DNA from: an uncultured Prevotella sp.
GTDB lineage: Bacteria > Bacteroidota > Bacteroidia > Bacteroidales > Bacteroidaceae
Direction of reading: 5' to 3'
Length of the DNA: 64,000 nucleotides
Assembly (NCBI GenBank): GCA_900550035.1
Contig: URQS01000012.1
Coordinates: 4,050 to 68,049, forward strand
The notes beneath the pieces are model-generated. The model was not told the DNA's origin. It made no database searches and saw only the letters and a program-made list of their open reading frames with translations. The number at the start of each line of letters is the position of its first letter. Position 1 is the first letter of the stretch. The position numbers and the translations under genes are program-made. Shown piece by piece: positions 1 through 7,568 of the stretch.

Positions 1-1
1 A

Positions 2-352
2 GGTCATGTTACGGTTATAAATGTGTGGTATTCTGGTTGCGGACCGTGCCGTAGGGAGATGCCAATGCTCTCAACGTGGAAAGACAAATATCCTGATGTG
101 CAGTTCGTTTCAGCCAATTTTGAGAATGTTGATAAGGTGAAGCAAATCACTGAGAAGGAAGGCTTTAATTGGACGCACATTGCCAATGACACGTATTTCA
201 CCAAAAGAGTGGGCAATGAGGGCTATCCATTGACCATTGTTGTAGACAAGAATGGTATTGTAAGATATTGCAAGCATGGCGCTAATAATAATGCCAGCAG
301 TGAGATATTGCAATTGATATGCAGTTCCTATTTTGGGTACCATTCGAATTAG
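2..352 (+). CDS. Thioredoxin-fold (TlpA/ResA-like) protein, 5' partial, 3' end altered
   Basis: The reading frame is open from the left edge, so the N-terminus lies outside the window. The visible part starts GHVTVINVWYSGCGPCRREM, with a CGPC redox motif following a beta strand. It continues through the conserved NEGYPLTIVVDKNGIV segment (cis-proline loop and last strand), as in TlpA/ResA-like thiol:disulfide proteins, which are usually periplasmic. The last ten residues (CSSYFGYHSN) come from sequence after a 37-bp stretch that recurs at 2638-2674. There the frame instead ends in EKLVGCC, which fits the family better, so this C-terminus appears to have been replaced by an insertion. The fold is certain; substrate and localisation cannot be judged without the N-terminus. 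Confidence 0.85.
   Translation, partial: GHVTVINVWYSGCGPCRREMPMLSTWKDKYPDVQFVSANFENVDKVKQITEKEGFNWTHIANDTYFTKRVGNEGYPLTIVVDKNGIVRYCKHGANNNASSEILQLICSSYFGYHSN
283..319 (+). repeat. 37-bp direct repeat, left copy
   Basis: This is the left copy of a 37-bp direct repeat. The right copy is at 2638-2674 and differs at one base (c here, t there). It lies in the 3' end of the thioredoxin-like gene and encodes NNNASSEILQLI. The 2318 bp between the copies hold a broken small gene and the AAA/PD-(D/E)XK gene. Confidence 0.9.
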
Positions 353-432
353 TTTTGCGTAGCGAAATAATAACCCTTGCATTTGGACAGTTCGTAAAAA
401 TAAAGTATATTTGTAAATCAAAACAACTGATT

Positions 433-839
433 ATGAAATATCCTATCGGCATGACACTAAATCGCACTTGGCTTGCCTTTGCCAACAGAAAAAGGTGTAG
501 ACATGCTGACGCAATCCACAGTCTTGGATTTATCAGCTGGAGAATGGGAGAGCACGTTTTTCTATCGGAGACATTGTGTATCTTTTTGTGTCTGATGAGC
601 GTTGTGTACGCTTCAAGATGGTGGTGACCGCAGAGAATTGCAAACGTGAAGACCAAGCGTTTTGGGTAGAAACACCACCTAATGATATTACCTATAAACT
701 TGAACTTCTTGAAGAATATGAAGGCACAAAGCTTTCTGAAAAAGAGCTGTGTATGCATGGCTTGAAGGGAGGCAGATCTCTTGAGGTTCCTAATTGCAAC
801 AATACAGAACTTATTGGCTACATTAAATCTATATTCTAA
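433..839 (+). pseudogene. Broken small gene, possibly an EVE/PUA-like domain
   Basis: The 3' part reads well as protein: SIGDIVYLFVSDERCVRFKM, then an acidic and charged stretch, ending in NCNNTELIGYIKSIF at 839. The phrase GDIVYLFV followed by a strand resembles EVE/PUA-like domains found alone or in front of HNH nucleases. No good start codon precedes it in the same frame: stops occur at 498 and 507. An ATG at 433 opens another frame (MKYPIGMTLNRTWLAFANRK), which overlaps and could be the lost N-terminus after a frameshift. I read this as one decayed gene. The domain assignment is weak and rests on the pattern alone. Confidence 0.4.
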
Positions 840-916
840 CGAGAGCTATTGGTAGGTGAAACAGAATCATAATTATTTGAGGGATGCCAAAGATTATTTG
901 GCATCCCTCATAGTTT

Positions 917-2485
917 TTACCCTTCCTTTATTCTCCATTCTCCAATTGTTCGTTTAAGGCTGTCGTAGTTCACGCCGACCTTTATCAATCGCTTGCCCTC
1001 TGCCGAATACGGAATAAGATAACCCTTGTCGTCAATCTGTTGCAGGGCAGCGTCGGCAGAACCGTCATATTTCAGCTCCATCACGTATATGGCGTCTGGC
1101 AAGTGCAGCACGGCATCTGCTCTGCCTATTGCGCTACATTCCTCAACCTTAATGTATGCTCCCATAAGATTGAAGATGAGATAGAACACGGTTTGGAAGT
1201 CGCGCTCGTTCTGGTTTGACAGTTGATTGGAGATGCTTGCCAAATACGCCTGCATCTTCTGCAAAGCCCCGTCCATATTGTTCTCCAACAGATTCTCAAG
1301 AAAATCAAATACGAAGCCGTTATTGTCGAGCTGTATTGGCGACAGATAGTTGGGGGCAAGCGACTTTACCATGCCTATGCGCACTTCCTTGTTAGGATAG
1401 TCCAGCTGATATTTCTGTAGAATAGGATTATACTTCTTTATTGTGAGATAACCGCTCTGATAAAGAAGCGGCAAGGCAGAAGTCATCTGTTCTGGCGACA
1501 CGTCAAAGTCATCAACCGATGCGCTCTTCTTCTCTATGTCCATCACGCCCACATGATATTTCTGCAAGGTCTTTATCAGATAGCTCGGCGTACCCGAACT
1601 GAACCAATAAGCAGCAACCTTCTGGTTTCGCAAAGCCTTGACAAGGCTAAACGGATTGAAGACATCCTCTGCGTGTTCGCTGAAATGATAGCCATCGTAA
1701 AAGTCGGTAAGCTCAGCCACCATCTCATCGAACGTAATGCCGTTGGCCTTGGCGAGCAATTCCACATCAGGCTTCATCTGCGTAAGCAGTTCCGTCTTAC
1801 TTATGCCGCAGATGGCTGAGTAGTGATCGTACATGCTTATGTTGTCGAGGTTGTTAAGCTCGCTGAAGATGCTCAGTTGAGAGAATTTGGTTATGCCCGT
1901 GATAAACACAAACTTAAGGTAAGGGTCGAGCGACTTTATCGGACTGTAGAAGTTCTGCATTATACGGCGCAACTTCTGCAAGTTGTCCTTCTCGTGTACC
2001 ACATCAAGCAGCGGAGCATCATATTCGTCAATAAGAATGACCGCCTTCTGACCGGTTTGTTCGCAAGCGCGCATTACAAGATATTGCAGACGTTGGTTGG
2101 GATTTTCCGCTCCTTCCTCACGTCCGTATATCTTCTCATATTCCTGAAGTTTAAGATTCAATTCGCTAAGAAGACCTTTCTCATCCATGTGCTTAGCCGT
2201 GCTCATGTCGAAGTGAAGCACCGGATGCTTCACCCACTCCTTCTCATAATCGGCAATGGCAAGACCGTCAAACAGTTCCTTGCGACCCTCGAAATAAGCC
2301 TTAAGAGTTGAGATAAAAAGAGATTTGCCGAATCGCCGTGGGCGACTCAGAAACAAATATTGCGAACCGTTTTTCATCATCTTCACAATATATTTTGTCT
2401 TGTCTATATACATGTAGTTTCCTTCGCGTATCTTATCGAAGGTCTGCATTCCAACCGGATATTTCCTTATCTCTTGCGTCTCCAT
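917..2485 (-). CDS. AAA-ATPase-like / PD-(D/E)XK nuclease family protein
   Basis: The 522-residue protein belongs to the large Bacteroidota family that joins an AAA-ATPase-like domain (PF09820 type) to a C-terminal PD-(D/E)XK domain (PF08011 type). The N-terminal part carries a degenerate P-loop SRPRRFGKS at residues 47-55, Walker B AVILIDEYDAP near 148-158, and a sensor-like FITGITKFS. The C-terminal nuclease motif is D457 with E470-x-K472 in IYVMELKYDG. Both active centres look intact. The length is normal for the family. Its biological role is unknown; members often occur in many copies per genome. Here it lies, opposite to its neighbours, inside a segment flanked by 37-bp direct repeats, which suggests recent arrival. 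No transposase is present. Confidence 0.85.
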   Translation of the reverse strand: METQEIRKYPVGMQTFDKIREGNYMYIDKTKYIVKMMKNGSQYLFLSRPRRFGKSLFISTLKAYFEGRKELFDGLAIADYEKEWVKHPVLHFDMSTAKHMDEKGLLSELNLKLQEYEKIYGREEGAENPNQRLQYLVMRACEQTGQKAVILIDEYDAPLLDVVHEKDNLQKLRRIMQNFYSPIKSLDPYLKFVFITGITKFSQLSIFSELNNLDNISMYDHYSAICGISKTELLTQMKPDVELLAKANGITFDEMVAELTDFYDGYHFSEHAEDVFNPFSLVKALRNQKVAAYWFSSGTPSYLIKTLQKYHVGVMDIEKKSASVDDFDVSPEQMTSALPLLYQSGYLTIKKYNPILQKYQLDYPNKEVRIGMVKSLAPNYLSPIQLDNNGFVFDFLENLLENNMDGALQKMQAYLASISNQLSNQNERDFQTVFYLIFNLMGAYIKVEECSAIGRADAVLHLPDAIYVMELKYDGSADAALQQIDDKGYLIPYSAEGKRLIKVGVNYDSLKRTIGEWRIKEG

Positions 2486-2637
2486 AGCCTTGTGGTTTTG
2501 TTATTTCGTTGTGAAGTTACAAATAAATAGCCGAACTTGCAACTTTATATTTAGATTTTTATTAATTTCGCAAGCGAAACAATAACTCATGTGTTACTGT
2601 TAATGTAAAAACAAATAGAAAGAAATGACTTGTAAAT

Positions 2638-2674
2638 TAATAATAATGTCAGCAGTGAGATATTGCAATTGATA
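2638..2674 (+). repeat. 37-bp direct repeat, right copy, with remnant 3' end of thioredoxin-like gene
   Basis: This copy matches 283-319 at 36 of 37 positions. Read in the same frame it continues as EKLVGCC and a stop at 2693-2695, a more natural end for the thioredoxin-like protein than the one now at 352. The rest of the 2486-2786 gap is AT-rich and holds no gene that I can see. Confidence 0.85.
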
Positions 2675-2786
2675 GAAAAATTAGTCGGCTGTTGTTAAAA
2701 TAGGTTAATGCCGTTCAGAAATAATGCTTTAATACGTTATATAATCAAAACGTCAGAATTGACACCTAATTTAAAATAATCAACGT

Positions 2787-5597
2787 ATGGAAAACGTATT
2801 AAAGAAACTTTTTGTTGTGTTATTGCTCTGCCTTGTGCAGTCGGCTGTGTGTCATGCCGACACGTTCAAGGGTAAGATAGTTAATGCCGAGACGGGCGAG
2901 ATACTTATTGGAGCGACAATACGAAGTGAGATTAACCCACAGCCAGGATGGTCGATGCAGAATCAGACAGAGACCGACAGCACTGGTTGCTTCTTTCTCA
3001 ACGCAAGTTGGGAGGGTCGCATCATGTTCACGTTCAGCATGATTGGATATAAGAATGCGCGCAAGGTGGACTATGCTTACGGTAAAGAAGTGAATGACAC
3101 TACCGACCTTGGCATCATAAAGCTTCAGCCTACTGCCCTTATGCTGAAGGATGTGGAGGTGACGGCAAAGATGCCTCGCATCACGATGTCGGGCGACACC
3201 ATTGTGTTCAATCCCGAAGCATTCAAGCTGAAGGAGGGGGCACGTCTCGACGAACTCATCAAAAAGTTGCCAGGAGTGGAGAACCGTGACGGCAAACTCT
3301 ACTGGAACAACAAACCCATACGCTTGATGATGAATGGCAAGAACCTGTTTGGTGGCGACCAGATTATAGGTCAGTTGCCAGCCGAGGTGGCAGGCAAGCT
3401 GAAACTGTACGACCGCAAGTCGGAACTGGCTCGACATACAGGCAAGGATGAAGGCGATGAAGACCATGTGCTCGACATTCAGGTGAAACCAGGTTTTCTT
3501 GACAAGTGGTATGGCAATGTTGAGGCGCGATATCAGACAAAGAAGCGCTACATGTTTAATGTCACCGCCAGCAAGCTGAGCGACCACGACCCGCAGATGG
3601 TTTATGCACAGGCAAACAATGCCAATCGCTATATTGACAGAACCATGAATTCTTCAATGAACGCTAATATCGACGGCGACGGCAAGAGCCAATACGGATC
3701 GTACAACTATCAGCACAACTGGCAGACCAAGGGTGCTGACAAATTCGACAACAACAGTTTTGACATTAGTGCAAATATGGGACACAGCGACGGTTGGAAC
3801 ACAATAGGTCGGTCTACCGAGACCTTCTTCCCCAACCAGGAACGCACGTTTGCCGTGTCAGAAAGCTATCGCTACAAACATAAGATAACTCCACAGATGC
3901 AGGCACGTCTCTTTGCCTACACCGACTCGCTGAACACTATCAGTGTGAACGTGAAGGCTACATACGAGAAAATCCGAAACACTGATGAGAACAAGGGCGC
4001 CTCGTATGGCTATGAGCCAAACCAGTTTGAATATCATTCGCTCAGTGCTGCTCTTGCCGCCAAGCCCGGCGACGCACTCTACGAACGACTCATCACACGC
4101 AATCGCAACTATCAGTCTTCCGAACAGCAGACACGTGGCATCAACATCGATTATACGTGGAAGCACTTCCTCGGCAAGAAAGGCTCGTTCTCTCTGCAAG
4201 GCTACACCAACATCAATGGAGCCAATGAGGACACACACATCAACCGCAATCTGGAGTATCTGCGCGAAAAGCGAAGCGAGACAGTATGGCAGTATTACGA
4301 CCGCAGCAACCATAATCTTAGCACACGTCTTGGTGCTTCGTTCGACTATTGGTTTGGCAAAAAGGTGTATGTCAACATTCTCGACAACGTGACCTATTCA
4401 CGCACACGCACCACACGCGATTTCTTCACCGACAACAACGAGCAGAACGTAGTAGGCGGCACACCTACAACGCTCGACCCTACAAATGCTATGAGCTATC
4501 TTATGCACAAGTGGACTAACCAACTGACGTTGAAGTCGACCATCACACCGGTGAAGGCTCTGATGATTATGCCTAAGTTCAGCTGGAACGTCTATCGTGA
4601 GAATACCGACTACCGCTACGGACCGCTCGACACTACAGCCGTGCGTACGAGCCAGACCTACGAGCCGTCGATATTCTTGAAGTGGAAGATGAACCGTATG
4701 CGCAATATGGATCTCTCGTTTGCCTACACCACCACTGTGCCCGACCTCGTCAGCACTCTCGCCTACCGCAACACCATCGACCCGCTCGCAATATCTACAG
4801 GTAACCCATTGTTGCGCAATTCGCACAGACACACCACTACGTACAACTATCACCGCATGTGGCTGCGCAAGCAGATAGTGATGGGACTGAGCGCATCGTA
4901 CATCAAGGACATCAATCCCGTTGCCACACTCTATCGCTACAACTCATCTACGGGTGTGTATGAGTCGAAGCCTATGAACGTGAAGGGTGGCGATATGTGG
5001 AAGTTCGGATTCAACTACGACCAGGGCATGGGCGTTTACTTCCGACTGATGAACAAGTTTGCATTACTCACGTCGAAGTCGTACGGATTCCTTACGATTG
5101 TTGACAACGTCGATCCCAACGCCATTCCCGACCTCAACCTGCAGAAGCGCCTTGGCATTGACGAGAACATGGAGTTTTCGTATGAGGCAGAGAAGGTTCA
5201 GCTGACGCTGTTCAACCGTTTGCAGTGGAACCGCTATCGTTACGAAGACACTTCGTACAACACCAGTCCGCTATATAACAGCGCTGGAATAGAAGCTACG
5301 CTCCATCTCTCGCCGTTCGAACTGTATATACGATTGTCTGACGATTATCGTTCGGGCTATGCCACTTCAGCAATGAACGGACACAAACTTATGTCGCAAG
5401 CAAGCATCAGCTATGGTTTCTGCAAGAACAAGTGCAGGCTGTCGTTATATGTTGATGATATCTTCAACAAGGACATTTGGTACGAGAGCGACTACTCGGC
5501 ATATCAGCGCAGCGAATCTTCGGTAAACTATATTCACCACTATGCAAATCTTAGGTTTACATACACATTTGATGCCAAGGCTAAGAAGAAAAAATAA
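2787..5597 (+). CDS. Outer-membrane beta-barrel receptor with carboxypeptidase-like N-domain
   Basis: The 936-residue protein starts with a signal peptide (VLLLCLVQSAVCHA). A CarboxypepD_reg-like beta-sandwich follows (TFKGKIVNAETGEILIGATI), then a plug-like region (LDELIKKLPGVENRDGKLYW). The long rest alternates polar and aromatic residues, as in the outer membrane beta-barrel family related to TonB-dependent receptors (PF14905 type). It should sit in the outer membrane. No TonB box can be named with confidence and no SusD-like partner lies next to it, so the ligand is unknown. It stands alone between the inserted segment and a bidirectional terminator at 5806-5852. The C-terminus ends in a lysine run (AKKKK) rather than the usual aromatic residue. 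Confidence 0.82.
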   Translation: MENVLKKLFVVLLLCLVQSAVCHADTFKGKIVNAETGEILIGATIRSEINPQPGWSMQNQTETDSTGCFFLNASWEGRIMFTFSMIGYKNARKVDYAYGKEVNDTTDLGIIKLQPTALMLKDVEVTAKMPRITMSGDTIVFNPEAFKLKEGARLDELIKKLPGVENRDGKLYWNNKPIRLMMNGKNLFGGDQIIGQLPAEVAGKLKLYDRKSELARHTGKDEGDEDHVLDIQVKPGFLDKWYGNVEARYQTKKRYMFNVTASKLSDHDPQMVYAQANNANRYIDRTMNSSMNANIDGDGKSQYGSYNYQHNWQTKGADKFDNNSFDISANMGHSDGWNTIGRSTETFFPNQERTFAVSESYRYKHKITPQMQARLFAYTDSLNTISVNVKATYEKIRNTDENKGASYGYEPNQFEYHSLSAALAAKPGDALYERLITRNRNYQSSEQQTRGINIDYTWKHFLGKKGSFSLQGYTNINGANEDTHINRNLEYLREKRSETVWQYYDRSNHNLSTRLGASFDYWFGKKVYVNILDNVTYSRTRTTRDFFTDNNEQNVVGGTPTTLDPTNAMSYLMHKWTNQLTLKSTITPVKALMIMPKFSWNVYRENTDYRYGPLDTTAVRTSQTYEPSIFLKWKMNRMRNMDLSFAYTTTVPDLVSTLAYRNTIDPLAISTGNPLLRNSHRHTTTYNYHRMWLRKQIVMGLSASYIKDINPVATLYRYNSSTGVYESKPMNVKGGDMWKFGFNYDQGMGVYFRLMNKFALLTSKSYGFLTIVDNVDPNAIPDLNLQKRLGIDENMEFSYEAEKVQLTLFNRLQWNRYRYEDTSYNTSPLYNSAGIEATLHLSPFELYIRLSDDYRSGYATSAMNGHKLMSQASISYGFCKNKCRLSLYVDDIFNKDIWYESDYSAYQRSESSVNYIHHYANLRFTYTFDAKAKKKK

Positions 5598-5805
5598 ATG
5601 ACTGAACTTTCGCAAGTTCAGGAGTTAATGGTATTAAAGAAGTTATCACTCCCTTCGGTTGTTCAAGAAGTTAACGGACAATAGCTTTATTGCTTAAATA
5701 ATAGGACATTTGTCCATTAACTTCACGAGCGAAGCGAGTTATCTTCCTATAACTTCCTATAACTACTTTCGCTTGCGAAACTTAAATAAATTACTGTATA
5801 CGAAA

Positions 5806-5852
5806 AACGGGAACAGCAGACATTTGATTGTCTGTTGTTCCCGTTGTTTTTT
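5806..5852. terminator. Bidirectional intrinsic terminator
   Basis: A 17-bp stem (5806-5822 with 5829-5845, one G-U pair) closes a 6-nt loop and is followed by gtttttt on the plus strand and preceded by an A-run. It lies between the convergent receptor gene and the NlpE-like gene and can serve both. Confidence 0.85.
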
Positions 5853-5872
5853 AGAGTTCAGAAAGGTTTGTC

Positions 5873-6327
5873 TTACTTTTTGGTCAGCACGTACAGCTTT
5901 GCCATTTCGCCTTCGGCTTCATTGCCGAGCGAGTCGGTCATGACACGCTCTTGCTGTCCTTAACCTTATAGAATGTATGTTCGCCGCTTGACGGACGTAC
6001 CAGCATCAAGACATTGCCGTCGAGAACCTGCAGCACGCCACTTGCCTCGTCGTGTCCGTCCTTACGGTCGATGTAGTCCTGTTTCAGCTCGTATGTGCTG
6101 TCGGCATTGATAGTTAGTACGGTCTTAATGCCCGGGCAGTCGGCAGCAGGCAGAGTGCCTTCGTACGTGCCGGCAACAGCAGCCAGATCAACATTCTCGC
6201 TGGCTATGGTTGTGTCAGCTACACTTGTTGAATCGTTGTTTGCTTCGTTCTGTGCGGTCTTCTTGTCATTGCAAGAAACCATGATAGCTGCAGCCATTAC
6301 TGCAACGTAAATTAGTTTTCTTCTCAT
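5873..6327 (-). pseudogene. NlpE-like lipoprotein, frameshifted near the 3' end
   Basis: The frame gives a lipoprotein signal (MAAAIMVSCNDKK), a Thr/Asp/Ser-rich linker and an NlpE N-terminal-type domain (AGTYEGTLPAADCPGIKTVL). NlpE proteins are outer-membrane lipoproteins linked to copper and envelope stress sensing. The frame stops at 5938 after KVKDSKSVS. In another frame the expected end follows at once: MTDSLGNEAEGEMAKLYVLT then KK and a stop at 5873. One lost base near 5941-5945 restores a protein of about 150 residues. Only the last strand is affected, so the truncated product of 129 residues may still fold. It is the last of three minus-strand genes. Confidence 0.75.
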
Positions 6328-6379
6328 ACTTCTTTAGCGTTTTGTTGTTATTTTCCTTTTATTATTTGTTCTCTACTGT

Positions 6380-6889
6380 TTATTTCTTGTTCTCTACAGC
6401 TGCCGGAGTCCAGTTGTTGAAGAATCGCAGCACCTTCTTTTCGCTGTAGCTCTTTTCTTCTTCAAGAAAACTTGAGTCTTGTGTATGCAACACTTTGCCA
6501 TTGGCATCAAGTACAACGAATACGGGGAATCCGAAGCGTGCCGGATAGTCAAGACGCTGCATCAGACGGGCATCTCTCTTTGCAGCCTCTTCGCCACCTG
6601 CCTTGCGCGGATTGTAGTTGACGTGCAAGTAGACGAAGTTGTCGTTAATCACCTTGTTGACAGCTTGGTCTTTCTCGGCAAAGTCGGCAAATCGCAGACA
6701 CCACGGACACCAGTTGCCACCTACTTGGCAAACTACATACTTGCCTTCGGCCTTAGCCTTGCCGAGAGCTTTGTCAATCTGCTCCATCGGGTCGATGTTC
6801 TCATTATATACCTTCTTCAGTGCGGTCTGTGCCGTGATTGTCATCACGGTCATCAGCATGAACGTTGCTGTTATGAATAATCTTTTCAT
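6380..6889 (-). CDS. Secreted thioredoxin-like protein with WCPWC motif
   Basis: The 169-residue protein has a signal peptide (ITATFMLMTVMTITA) and a thioredoxin fold centred on the redox motif GGNWCPWCLRFADF. It ends in the expected FGFPVFVVLDANGKVL (cis-Pro loop and last strand). The CPWC dithiol and the DsbD-gamma/YyaL-like layout indicate a periplasmic thiol-disulfide protein of the thioredoxin_7 group. It lies 21 bp downstream of the nitroreductase stop and about 50 bp upstream of the NlpE-like gene, so the three are probably co-transcribed. Its redox partner cannot be read from the sequence. Confidence 0.85.
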   Translation of the reverse strand: MKRLFITATFMLMTVMTITAQTALKKVYNENIDPMEQIDKALGKAKAEGKYVVCQVGGNWCPWCLRFADFAEKDQAVNKVINDNFVYLHVNYNPRKAGGEEAAKRDARLMQRLDYPARFGFPVFVVLDANGKVLHTQDSSFLEEEKSYSEKKVLRFFNNWTPAAVENKK

Positions 6890-6909
6890 CTGTATTTCTG
6901 TTTTGTGGG

Positions 6910-7418
6910 TTAGATTTCTTCTACAATCTCATCCATTGCCTTACGTTTCTTTTCAGCACGTGGGCAATCCTCGGCTATATGTCCGATTGGTATGATGGCA
7001 ACTGTCTCATAATTGTCCGACGGGAACAGTTCGCTCATTACGTTGGTGTCGTAGTTGCACACCCAGCAAGTGCCCAGTCCGCGCTCTGCAGCAGCGAGAC
7101 ACAGGTGCTCTACGGCTATGGCTACGTCGATGTCGCCATGTGGCTTGTCGTCATAGCGTGTGTCCAGCACTCGTCATTGTTCTTCATACATACAATGTAG
7201 AGTGGGGCGGTGCGGAACCAATCGCGGTCGTATGTGCGCCAAAGTTTCTCTCTTGCCTCTTTGCTGCGCACAACGACAAACTTCCAAGGCTGTCTATTAA
7301 CTGCCGATGGAGCCATTCGTACGCACTCCAAAATGTAGTTGAGGTCGTCGTCGCTTACGGGCTCATCAGTATATTTGCGAACCGAGAAGCGTGTCTGTGA
7401 TAATTCAAGTATATTCAT
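6910..7418 (-). pseudogene. Nitroreductase family protein, split by a frameshift
   Basis: The N-terminal half (MNILELSQTRFSVRKYTDEP, APSAVNRQPWKFVVV) and the C-terminal half (GDIDVAIAVEHLCLAAAERG, GTCWVCNYD, PIGHIAED) together make a normal FMN-dependent nitroreductase of about 169 residues. They lie in different frames. The change is near 7153-7160, where the minus strand reads ggacacacgc; removing one ac unit gives WTRYDDKPHGDID and joins the halves. The cause is therefore most likely a 2-nt slip or a sequence error. As written, the first frame stops or runs on as out-of-frame sequence, so no full enzyme would be made. It is the first gene of a three-gene minus-strand group. Confidence 0.8.
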
Positions 7419-7531
7419 TTCCGTTTTGTTTAATCAGTCATTTCAATGGCGCAAAATTACGTATTTAAAATCAAAATATATTTATCGGCGTTTGAAAAAG
7501 TTATAAATTTGTTGGTTTATTAATTTTTTTA

Positions 7532-7539
7532 TACTTTTG
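7532..7539 (+). promoter_or_regulatory. Promoter -7 box TACTTTTG
   Basis: TACTTTTG fits the Bacteroidota -7 consensus TAnnTTTG. Transcription would begin near 7546, after the GTG at 7539. This supports the ATG at 7569 as the start of the M6 peptidase. Confidence 0.6.
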
Positions 7540-7568
7540 TGGATATATATCTTAAAACTTATAGTGCC

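Noticed and set aside
319..627. 102-codon open frame after the thioredoxin-like gene
   Set aside because: It starts inside the repeat boundary and changes frame relative to the credible C-terminal part; treated as part of a decayed gene.
917..2485. The AAA/PD-(D/E)XK gene as a transposase or part of a known insertion sequence
   Set aside because: Its motifs are those of an ATPase and a PD-(D/E)XK domain; no DDE motif or terminal inverted repeats were found, only the 37-bp direct repeats.
5710..5943. 77-codon plus-strand frame
   Set aside because: It runs through the terminator at 5806 and antisense to the NlpE-like gene end; composition is not that of a protein.
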